A stretch of 64,000 bases of DNA from Sphingomonas sp. Leaf208 (GTDB lineage: Bacteria > Pseudomonadota > Alphaproteobacteria > Sphingomonadales > Sphingomonadaceae). Each line of letters starts with the position of its first letter. The first letter of the stretch is position 1. Shown in pieces: positions 1 to 7,039 of this stretch. A program made the position numbers and the translations under genes. The stretch is from assembly GCF_001421415.1 (NCBI RefSeq), contig NZ_LMKH01000001.1:62001-126000 (forward strand), given 5' to 3'. The notes beneath the pieces were generated by a model. The model made no database searches, was not told the origin of the DNA, and saw nothing but the letters and a program-made list of their open reading frames with translations.

Positions 1-770
1 GCGGCCTGTTGACGCTTGCCGAACGCAAGAGGGCAGGGCCTAATGTGGTGATCAACCGGACGGCGGTGACAGCGCTGGGCTTCGCGTCGCCGGCCGCAGC
101 ACTGGGGCAGTCGATCAACGACGGCGAGCGGGACTCGACCATTATCGGCATAGTCGACGATCTGCGCTTCAGGAGCCCGCGCGATGCCGTCACGCCGGTC
201 GCCTACACCTACAACACCGTCGATATCCTCTCGCCGTTCGCGGCGGTGCGCTATGCCGGCCGCGATGCGAAGACGATGATGGCGGCACTCGAGGCGGCGT
301 GGAAGCGCGTCGTTCCCGGCGTTCCGTTCGAGGCGCGCTCGGTCGAGGACAATCTGTACCAGCGCTATTACAAGGCGGATGCGCAACGCTCGCGGCTGTT
401 CACGATCGGTGCGGTGCTGGCGATCCTGATTGGCTGCATCGGGCTCTACGGCCTGGCGGCGTTCGACACCGCGCGACGCGTCAAGGAGATCGGCATCCGC
501 AAGACGCTCGGTGCCTCGACAGCCGAGGTGTTGCGGCTGTTGATCGGGCAGTTCCTGCGCCCCGTGATCCTCGCCAACCTCGTCGCGTGGCCGCTCGCCT
601 ATGTCGCGATGCAGCGCTGGCTAGGCGGGTTCGACGACCGCATCGCGCTGTCGCCGTTGTTCTTCGTCGGCGCGTCGTTCGCCGCAGCGCTGATCGCGAG
701 CGCGACCGTCTTCGGCCAGGCATGGCGCGTCGCCCGCGCCGAGCCCGCGCGCGCGCTACGCCACGAATAG
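1..770 (+). CDS. MacB/FtsX-family ABC transporter permease, 3' part
   Basis: The reading frame is open to the left edge, so the start lies outside the window. The visible ~255 residues show an extracytoplasmic portion followed by a membrane helix near residue 135 (IGAVLAILIGCIGLYGLAAF), the FtsX-type motif EIGIRKTLGAS after it, and two further helices ending in ARAEPARALRHE. This ending is typical of the MacB-type permeases that work with an ATPase in efflux or lipoprotein-type transport. The ATPase must lie upstream if it is present. A second permease start follows 10 nt downstream, as in the tandem permease arrays common in this group. The substrate cannot be told. Confidence 0.85.
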   Translation, partial: GLLTLAERKRAGPNVVINRTAVTALGFASPAAALGQSINDGERDSTIIGIVDDLRFRSPRDAVTPVAYTYNTVDILSPFAAVRYAGRDAKTMMAALEAAWKRVVPGVPFEARSVEDNLYQRYYKADAQRSRLFTIGAVLAILIGCIGLYGLAAFDTARRVKEIGIRKTLGASTAEVLRLLIGQFLRPVILANLVAWPLAYVAMQRWLGGFDDRIALSPLFFVGASFAAALIASATVFGQAWRVARAEPARALRHE

Positions 771-780
771 GGGCCGGTCG

Positions 781-880
781 ATGTCCTCAGCCTTCCCGAC
801 GCTGTACCGTTCGCTCGCCCGCCATCGGCTACACGCCGTCCTCAACATGGGCGGGCGGGCGCTCGGCATCGCGTGTTGCC
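781..880 (+). pseudogene. Truncated N-terminus of a second MacB-type ABC permease
   Basis: From the ATG at 781, about 33 codons match the start of MacB/FtsX permeases: a short cytoplasmic lead, then ARHRLHAVLNMGGRALGIA, corresponding to the usual 'R.l..aiNv.GLalGia' entry into the first membrane helix. The resemblance stops near 877-880; beyond it the frame runs antisense into the end of the DUF885 gene. The remaining ~750 codons of a normal permease are absent. This looks like a deletion or rearrangement junction about 14 nt beyond the DUF885 stop codon. Confidence 0.6.
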
Positions 881-893
881 CCAGGACCAGCCG

Positions 894-2720
894 TCAGACG
901 GCGCGCGCACGTTCCTCGACGATCCGCTCCAGCATCGACAATGGCATCGCACCGGCTTCCAGCACATCGTGGAAATGCTTCAGGTCGAAGCGATCGCCGG
1001 CGATTGCCTTGGCCTTCTCGCGCGCACGCAGCCACGCCGCATGACCGATCTTGTAGCTGCATGCCTGACCCGGCGAGACGCAATAGCGCTCGACTTCGCG
1101 CTGCGAGCGCCCGGGGGCGAAGCCGACCGTATCGACCAGATACTTCGTCGCCTGATCGTGGGTCCACCGCTTGGTATGAATGCCGGTATCCACGACCAGG
1201 CGTGCTGCGCGGAACAGGAATGATTGCAGATAGCCGGCGCGTTCCACGGGCGAGGCATAGCCGCCGAGTTCGTCGGCGAGTTGTTCCGCATAGAGCGCCC
1301 AGCCTTCTAGATACGCGTTAAAGAAGGCGATCTTGCGCAGCGGATGGGTGGGCGCACGCTGCGCGGTCGATATCTGGAGATGATGCCCCGGCACGCCCTC
1401 GTGATAGGTGAGGCTCGGCAGCGTGTATTTTGGCCAGTCGTGCACGCTCTTGAGATTGATCCAGTAGATCGCGGCACGCGAGCCATCGAGCGGCGCGCGG
1501 AAGTAATAGCCGTTGGGTGCACCGTCCTGGATCTCGGGCGCGACGCGGCGGATTTCAAGTGCCGCGTTGGGCGGGTTCGTAAATGCCTTAGGCAACCGTG
1601 CCTGCATCGCCTGGACGCCTGCGTTGAGGCTGGCGAGCAGCTCGGCACGGCCGGCGTCTGTGTTCGCGAACAATTGCGCGGGCAGGCGGTTGAGCTGGTC
1701 GAGGCGGGCACCGACGCTGCCCTGCGTGAGGCCCTGTCCACGCAGGATCTGATCGAGCTGCGCGGTGAGTTCTGCGACCTGCTGCAGGCCCATGCGATGG
1801 ACTTCGTCGGGCGACAAGCTGGTGGTTGTCGCCTGGGCCAGCGCGGCGGCGTAGATCGCATCGCCGTTGGGGATCGCCCAGATGCCGGCGGCGCTGCGCG
1901 CCGAGGGCCGCAGCGAGCGCAGCAAAGCGATCTGGCGATCGAGCGCCGGATAGACCTGGGTCGCGACGATCCGGGCAGCGCGTGCCTGCCAATCCCCGGC
2001 GATCTTCGCGGGGCCAGTGCGGCTGGTCAGCGCCTGGACGAGCTGGTTGTCGGCCGGGCTTGGTGACCGGAGGTTCGCCATTTGGCCTAGCGCGAGATCG
2101 AGGGAGAAGTCGGGCGCCAGCCGGCCCTTGGCGGCCTCGCGACGCTGAACCTCGGTTTCGTTATCCAGCTGCCGGCCCATCATCGCCAATCGATCCAGAT
2201 AGGCTTCTGCATCATCCGCGGTCTTCACCGGGTGGGTCGAGGCCAGGAAGTCCGGCATGGAGAAATAGACGCCGTCCTGCTGGGTGATCGGATAAGGCCC
2301 CTGCGGCGAGGAGAGGCCGAACTTCTCCGGGCCGACCATGTTCGACTGGATGCTGTAGAGGACGACTTCGCGATCGATGCGCGCCTGCGGCGACAGCGAG
2401 GCGGGATCGACCGCGGTGACGAGCGCCTTTGCCTTGCGGTTCCGAGCCAGATCCTTCGCGATGGCGGCGTAGCTGTTGTCGCCCAGCATGTGGCGCAGAT
2501 CGACATCCTTGCCGGTATCGAGCCCCAGCGAGGTGGCGAATTCCGGCGATTGGCGAACGGTTTCGCGCAGGACCTGATCGAAGGCCGCGTTCAGCCGGGC
2601 GTCGCCCGGCGATGGTGCCGCTGCTGTTCCTGCCGAAGTCTGCGCAAACGCGGATCGTGTGGGTAGCACGCTCAGCGTGGCGGTAGCGGCACTGGACATG
2701 ATAAAAGCGCGACGATCCAT
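894..2720 (-). CDS. DUF885 family secreted protein (peptidase-like)
   Basis: 608 residues, near the usual ~600 for DUF885 proteins. The N-terminus MDRRAFIMSSAATATLS, ending at SAFAQ (residues 23-27), is a twin-arginine-like or Sec signal, so the protein is probably periplasmic. The family hallmark HEGVPGHH is at residues 440-447; it resembles a zinc-binding HExxH-type site, and family members are treated as putative metallohydrolases. The substrate is unknown. The gene is alone on its strand. Its end abuts a sheared permease and an inverted repeat lies about 45 nt before its start. A paralogue with the same motif occurs at 23013-24824. Confidence 0.85.
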   Translation of the reverse strand: MDRRAFIMSSAATATLSVLPTRSAFAQTSAGTAAAPSPGDARLNAAFDQVLRETVRQSPEFATSLGLDTGKDVDLRHMLGDNSYAAIAKDLARNRKAKALVTAVDPASLSPQARIDREVVLYSIQSNMVGPEKFGLSSPQGPYPITQQDGVYFSMPDFLASTHPVKTADDAEAYLDRLAMMGRQLDNETEVQRREAAKGRLAPDFSLDLALGQMANLRSPSPADNQLVQALTSRTGPAKIAGDWQARAARIVATQVYPALDRQIALLRSLRPSARSAAGIWAIPNGDAIYAAALAQATTTSLSPDEVHRMGLQQVAELTAQLDQILRGQGLTQGSVGARLDQLNRLPAQLFANTDAGRAELLASLNAGVQAMQARLPKAFTNPPNAALEIRRVAPEIQDGAPNGYYFRAPLDGSRAAIYWINLKSVHDWPKYTLPSLTYHEGVPGHHLQISTAQRAPTHPLRKIAFFNAYLEGWALYAEQLADELGGYASPVERAGYLQSFLFRAARLVVDTGIHTKRWTHDQATKYLVDTVGFAPGRSQREVERYCVSPGQACSYKIGHAAWLRAREKAKAIAGDRFDLKHFHDVLEAGAMPLSMLERIVEERARAV

Positions 2721-3096
2721 GCCGATGTTCCTGACTGTGAAGCTGATGGCGCCACGCTAGGCGACAGTAGGGCAGCCGCGCAACCCTACTGCATTGGACA
2801 GCCCCAGCAGTACAGCCTCACGCATCGTGCAGTCAGGCCAATGCGCAGCCAACCCCGCTCTGTGACGTCCGTACATCTTCCTGGACTTCGCCCGCTAAAG
2901 GGGAAGCATTTCCGGGTTTAGGGATTGATACGAGGCATGGATGATGTCTGATGTAGCGCAGTAGCCAATCAAACTCCCTCTCCGAGTGTTCCAACATCTT
3001 GACGATTAATGTGCCCCGCGTGACAAGGGAAATAGTGTCCTTAAACGGTCCATCAGCCGGCCTAAGACGTGCGTATAATGATGAGAGGATCGACCT
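2721..3096. other. Divergent intergenic region, 376 nt
   Basis: It separates the DUF885 gene (leftward) from the VOC gene (rightward), so it should hold both promoters. Visible structure is limited to a perfect 8-bp inverted repeat at 2765-2791 and a TATAAT at 3074-3079, 18 nt before the VOC start codon. The TATAAT has no convincing -35 box at the right distance. No small ORF with a credible ribosome site and no RNA gene was recognised. Confidence 0.5.
2765..2791. repeat. Inverted repeat CAGTAGGG-N11-CCCTACTG
   Basis: Perfect 8-bp arms at 2765-2772 and 2784-2791, starting 45 nt upstream of the leftward DUF885 gene. The location suits an operator or an mRNA leader hairpin. A chance match of this size in a 376-nt gap is not negligible, so the regulatory role is only a possibility. 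Confidence 0.3.
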
Positions 3097-4014
3097 GTGA
3101 CGCCACGGCTATTAGCGTTGGCATGCGCTGCGACCGCACTGATGGGGGCCAGGCCCCCTGAGGTTCGACCCGCAATCACGGGGATCTCGCATCTCGCTGT
3201 CTACTCGCGCGACATGGCGAAATCGGAGCATTTCTACACGCACGTACTCGGCGCACGGAAAGGTATGGACCCGCAGAACGCAGCCGGCGTCCGCTTCTAT
3301 TTCAGCTCTCGTCAGTTCGTCGAGGTGTTGCCTGCGCCTACCGGACACGGCGCCAGCATGCTCGCCCATGCGGCCTATCTCACGACGGACGCAGCGCGCC
3401 TGCGCTCATGGTTCATGGCGCAGGGCATGACGGAGCTTGGTCCGGTCCGGGGCGTGGCTGGCGGCGATCGTTGGTTCGTTACGCACGATCCGGAAGGTAA
3501 CGAGGTCCAGTTCGTTCAATCCGCCAGTCCGGATGCCACTGCGGTACCTGGCGCGATAAGTAGTCGCGTCATTCATGTCGGCTATGCGGTCCATGATCGC
3601 GCTAAACAAGACAGCTTCTACCGCCGCCTGCTCGGCTTTCGACCCTATTGGTTTGGTGCGTTCGAGCCGACAAAGGTCGACTGGGTATCCCAGCAGGCGC
3701 CGGATGGGCGTGATTGGATGGAATACATGATGGTCGGGCCGGGATCAGACGTGCCGATCGCCAAGGTGAATGCCAACCAGCTTGGCGTCCTCAACCATTT
3801 TTCGCTTGGCGTGTCGAACATGCAGGCAGCCGTCACGACATTGTATCGGGAAAGCCGCTTGAGCCCGCATCACGATGGACCCCAGATGGGGCTGGATGGC
3901 AAGTGGCAGGCCAACTTCTACGATCCGGACGGGACCCGGGTCGAGTTGATGGAGTTTCAGCCAGTCACCAAACCATGCTGCTCCCCCTTCACCGCCGAAA
4001 GCCCCACGGACTGA
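3097..4014 (+). CDS. VOC (glyoxalase/dioxygenase-fold) family protein, two VOC domains
   Basis: 305 residues from a GTG start; GAGAGG lies about 8 nt upstream. The N-terminus (MTPRLLALACAATALMGARP) looks like a signal peptide. Two vicinal-oxygen-chelate modules follow: one from about residue 30 (ISHLAVYSRDMAKSEHFYTH) and one from about 155 (SSRVIHVGYAVHDRAKQDSF), each with the family pattern of an early His and a late 'DPDG..VELMEF'-type Glu. VOC proteins bind a divalent metal and act as lyases, epimerases, dioxygenases or resistance proteins. Nothing here picks the reaction, and an exported VOC protein is less common. Convergent with the sorbosone-dehydrogenase-like gene. Confidence 0.8.
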   Translation: MTPRLLALACAATALMGARPPEVRPAITGISHLAVYSRDMAKSEHFYTHVLGARKGMDPQNAAGVRFYFSSRQFVEVLPAPTGHGASMLAHAAYLTTDAARLRSWFMAQGMTELGPVRGVAGGDRWFVTHDPEGNEVQFVQSASPDATAVPGAISSRVIHVGYAVHDRAKQDSFYRRLLGFRPYWFGAFEPTKVDWVSQQAPDGRDWMEYMMVGPGSDVPIAKVNANQLGVLNHFSLGVSNMQAAVTTLYRESRLSPHHDGPQMGLDGKWQANFYDPDGTRVELMEFQPVTKPCCSPFTAESPTD

Positions 4015-4030
4015 GGCCAACGTGATCCTC

Positions 4031-4055
4031 CGGCGCGTATCGCGTCAACGCGCCG
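4031..4055. terminator. Hairpin between convergent genes
   Basis: CGGCGCGT at 4031-4038 pairs perfectly with ACGCGCCG at 4048-4055 around a 9-nt loop. It lies between the end of the VOC gene and the end of the sorbosone-dehydrogenase-like gene, overlapping the latter's stop codon. No clear T-run follows, so a bidirectional terminator is plausible but not proven. Confidence 0.4.
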
Positions 4056-5394
4056 CCGAAACCCGCCAAACGACGTTGCCGGTATCATCGGCAACGAGGA
4101 CCGCGCCTGTTCGGTCGACGGTAACGCCGACGGGACGACCGCGAACCTTGCCATCGGGCGACACGAAGCCGGACAGAAAGTCCTCGGCCTTGCCGCTTGG
4201 ACGCGCGTTGCTGAACGGTACGAACGCAACCTTGTAGCCATTCAGTTCGTCGCGATCCCAACTGCCATGCTCGCCGATCAGGGCACCGCCGCGGTAGCGG
4301 GGCGGAAGAGACGACCCGGAATAGAATGTGAGTCCAAGCGCCGCGACATGGCTGCTCAGCGCATAGTCCGGAACGATCGCCCGAGCGACCAGATCGGGTC
4401 GCTGCGGCATGACGCGTGGATCCACGTGACGGCCGTAATAGCTATAGGGCCAACCGTAAAAGCCGCCATCGCGTACCGAGGTGAGATAATCCGGGACAAG
4501 GTTCGGCCCCAGTTCATCGCGTTCGTTCGCGACGACCCAAAGCGTGTTGGTCCCTGGGTAAAAGTTGGGGCTGTTCGGATTGCGCAGTCCCGTGGCGAAC
4601 ACGCGGGAGCGGCCCGATGACCGGTCGATTTCCCACACCGCCGCACGGTTCCTCTCGGCCTCCATGCCGTTCTCGGTGATGTTGCTGTTCGATCCAACCG
4701 TCGCATAGAGCAGTTTCCCGTCCGGGCTGAGCGTCAGGCTCTTCGTCCAGTGATGGTCGATTGGCCCCCCGGGCAATTCGGTCAACCGCACGGGGGCGGC
4801 CGTGATCCGGGTCTGACCGAGCGTATAGGGATATCGCAGGACCGCGTCGGTCGCTGCGACGTACAGATAATTGTCAGCAAAGACGACGCCGAACGGCGAG
4901 AAAAGATGGTCGACCAGAACCGTACGCAGTTCGGGTACGCCGTCACCATTGGTGTCCCGTACCAGCGTGATCTGATTGGTCCCGCCCTTTGGTTTAGCAC
5001 CGTTCTGCCCTGTGGCGCGCTTTTGAACCCATGACACGATAGGGTTCTTCGGGCGCGTGATCGGATCGAGGTTCGGGCCCTGGGACTCGACGATGAGTAC
5101 GTCGCCGTTTGGCAATGCCAGGACGTTTCGCGGATGGTTCAGATCGCGTGCCAGCGCCTGTACGCGAAGGCCAGCCGCAGCGGTGGGTGCTTGGCCGGCA
5201 CGCCATCCCACGACCTCGGCGACGTGGATGGGCGGAACCAGATATTGCTTTGGCGCAGGCAAGACGGGATTCGATCCGATCTGCGAATTGCGATCGAACT
5301 CTGCGCCGCCATCGTTGCAACCGGAAAGCGCGATCACCGATACCACCGCGACACCCGCGAGAAGGTTCCGGGCGCGCGGCTTTGCGACGATCAC
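4045..5394 (-). CDS. Sorbosone dehydrogenase/PQQ-glucose-dehydrogenase-like lipoprotein
   Basis: 449 residues. The start is set at a GTG (5394) that overlaps the stop of the upstream DUF2231 gene as GTGA; this gives a lipoprotein signal with lipobox LSGC (residues 23-26). The body is a six-bladed beta-propeller of the soluble glucose/sorbosone dehydrogenase type: LNHPRNVLALPNGDVLIVES, SPFGVVFADNYLYVAATDAV, GTNTLWVVANERDELG and a closing VGVTVDRTGAVLVADD. Such proteins use PQQ to oxidise sugars or aldoses in the periplasm, although many homologues have no proven activity. With DUF2231 it forms a two-gene operon; fusions and pairs of this kind suggest an electron-transfer or membrane link. Confidence 0.8.
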   Translation of the reverse strand: MIVAKPRARNLLAGVAVVSVIALSGCNDGGAEFDRNSQIGSNPVLPAPKQYLVPPIHVAEVVGWRAGQAPTAAAGLRVQALARDLNHPRNVLALPNGDVLIVESQGPNLDPITRPKNPIVSWVQKRATGQNGAKPKGGTNQITLVRDTNGDGVPELRTVLVDHLFSPFGVVFADNYLYVAATDAVLRYPYTLGQTRITAAPVRLTELPGGPIDHHWTKSLTLSPDGKLLYATVGSNSNITENGMEAERNRAAVWEIDRSSGRSRVFATGLRNPNSPNFYPGTNTLWVVANERDELGPNLVPDYLTSVRDGGFYGWPYSYYGRHVDPRVMPQRPDLVARAIVPDYALSSHVAALGLTFYSGSSLPPRYRGGALIGEHGSWDRDELNGYKVAFVPFSNARPSGKAEDFLSGFVSPDGKVRGRPVGVTVDRTGAVLVADDTGNVVWRVSAAR

Positions 5395-5867
5395 GACCGC
5401 ACCCCGACGCGATGCTTGTAGACGAGCGACCCGCCAAGCCACGCACTGACCCCGAGCAATACCACCGAGATCACCGATAAGGTCAAGCCTGTCGGTACCA
5501 CGCTCGTCCAACCATCGCGGCTGTGAATGAATGCGTTGAAAAGCTCGATCACGAACACCCCGAGGTTGATGATCATATGCGGGGTCGCCGGACGTGCCGC
5601 GCGCACTCGGCGGTCACCGGCATAGTCGATCATCCCGGTCACGGCAGCTAGTCCACCCATCACCAACCCGGCGGTGATCAGCCAGATGGAAAAGTTGCTC
5701 CACATGATGTTTGCCGACTTTAGATAAGCAAGATCGGTTAGCAGCGCGCCTATGAAGCAAACGATCGGGAACGGTACCAGCATGGGATGGAGGGGGTGGC
5801 CAAAAAGCTTGGCCGTGGACCTAGGGTTTCCCCCGTCGCTGCGATGCTCTTCAAGTCGAATGCTCAT
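5391..5867 (-). CDS. DUF2231 inner-membrane protein
   Basis: 158 residues with four predicted membrane helices and the DUF2231 signature HPLHPMLVPFPI at about residues 25-36. DUF2231 proteins are predicted four-helix membrane proteins of unknown function, sometimes linked with sugar dehydrogenases or cytochromes. First gene of a two-gene operon; its TGA overlaps the GTG of the PQQ-type dehydrogenase, implying translational coupling. A possible EcfG-type stress promoter lies immediately upstream, although it would leave almost no leader. Confidence 0.85.
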   Translation of the reverse strand: MSIRLEEHRSDGGNPRSTAKLFGHPLHPMLVPFPIVCFIGALLTDLAYLKSANIMWSNFSIWLITAGLVMGGLAAVTGMIDYAGDRRVRAARPATPHMIINLGVFVIELFNAFIHSRDGWTSVVPTGLTLSVISVVLLGVSAWLGGSLVYKHRVGVRS

Positions 5868-5875
5868 ACTGTCTA

Positions 5876-5900
5876 AGCGTTAAACTGGGCAGTCAGTTCC
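5876..5900 (-). promoter_or_regulatory. Possible EcfG (general stress response) promoter
   Basis: Read on the minus strand: GGAAC (5900-5896), 16 nt, then CGCT (5879-5876). The known alphaproteobacterial EcfG consensus is GGAAC-N16/17-CGTT, so there is one mismatch in the -10. The DUF2231 start codon at 5867 is only 8 nt further, which would make a nearly leaderless transcript or imply a later start. Low certainty. Confidence 0.3.
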
Positions 5901-6020
5901 CGGCCATAAAGTATCCGAGCAAGTATCGATCGTATTTAAATGTAGATCAGTACGTTTTCCCCCAAACTAACCGCCGTTCTTCGGACATACTAACGACGAT
6001 GGTACACGAGGCTAAGTAAC

Positions 6021-6914
6021 ATGAAATTTCTGACATGTTGTCGTGGCGCGCGCTTCGCGTGGTCGGCAATTGCCGCGCTGGCGTCCATCGATGCGTCAGC
6101 GCAGTCGGTGCCGACGATCGATACCGAGGATGCGACGTTAGGGTCGGCCAAAATATCCGGGGGCGGCGACCTTCACCCTCAACTGGTGTTCGACGTCCGC
6201 AATGGCGACTTCGCGCGAGGCAATTACGATGACGATCGTGCGGACCTAGACCGGCTGCCTGCTCATGCGCAAGTCGCGGTCGGGATCGATCTGTCGCACG
6301 GCTCGGATGGCGTGGCGACTAGCTGGCTGGTGTTGCGCTCCTCCAATGGTTTTCATGCGCCGTCGACGGGAGAAATGTCGACACCGCGGATATGGTACGA
6401 GAGCAACAACCTCGCCGCTCTGGTGTTCACGCCGCTGAAGGGGCTGAGAGCCGCCGGGGTCTATACGATCAAGACGAGTCCGAACGGCGTGTCGGCCACG
6501 ACGCACGAGGCGAGTCTGTCGCTTGCCTATTACGGCGATGACGTAGTTGGCAAATTGTCGCCGACCTTGGCCGTCACGATGCGACCGAAGGGAGACAACG
6601 GAGTCTTCACGCTGGCGGCGATCGAACCGAGCTTCGACCTTTCCGAGCGCAAAGACGGGCCGAAATTGAGCATACCTATCGCGATAGGGCGAGGGTGGGG
6701 CGGCTTCTATGGTTCGGGAAGTGGCAGCCGTAGCTACCTCAGCGCCGGCGCCGCCCTTGAGCAGCCATTTCTGCTGGGCGCCATGCAGTGGAGTACGCGC
6801 CTTGAGGCGCTGGCAGTCGTACGTGACGATCGCCTTGCCGCGTTGAGCGGTCCGCGCGGGGAAACCGGTACCGTCGTGCCGCTGATCACGTGGTCAGTGT
6901 CGACGGCATATTAG
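6021..6914 (+). CDS. Hypothetical exported protein, possibly beta-barrel
   Basis: 297 residues; GAGG lies about 9 nt before the ATG. A signal peptide ends near ASIDASAQS (residue 28). The mature part has alternating polar/apolar strands, a central run resembling outer-membrane strands (ATTHEASLSLAYYGDDVVGK, GPKLSIPIAIGRGWGGFYGS) and ends VPLITWSVSTAY, with an aromatic last residue as outer-membrane proteins often have. No family was recognised. An outer-membrane or surface protein is the best guess. It stands alone between a minus-strand operon and a minus-strand fusion gene. Confidence 0.6.
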   Translation: MKFLTCCRGARFAWSAIAALASIDASAQSVPTIDTEDATLGSAKISGGGDLHPQLVFDVRNGDFARGNYDDDRADLDRLPAHAQVAVGIDLSHGSDGVATSWLVLRSSNGFHAPSTGEMSTPRIWYESNNLAALVFTPLKGLRAAGVYTIKTSPNGVSATTHEASLSLAYYGDDVVGKLSPTLAVTMRPKGDNGVFTLAAIEPSFDLSERKDGPKLSIPIAIGRGWGGFYGSGSGSRSYLSAGAALEQPFLLGAMQWSTRLEALAVVRDDRLAALSGPRGETGTVVPLITWSVSTAY

Positions 6915-7039
6915 TCCATGATGGCTATCGGGAACCAATACGCCGCCGATAAACGACGCCGCCGGCCGCGGCTGCTGAAACCGACACCCGAACGACATTC
7001 GAAGGCCGAGGCGACAGCAGCGACTGCACGGAATAGTGC

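Noticed and set aside
3074-3079. TATAAT before the VOC gene as a sigma-70 promoter
   Set aside because: A perfect -10 but no usable -35 at 15-19 nt; noted in the intergenic entry and not called as a promoter.
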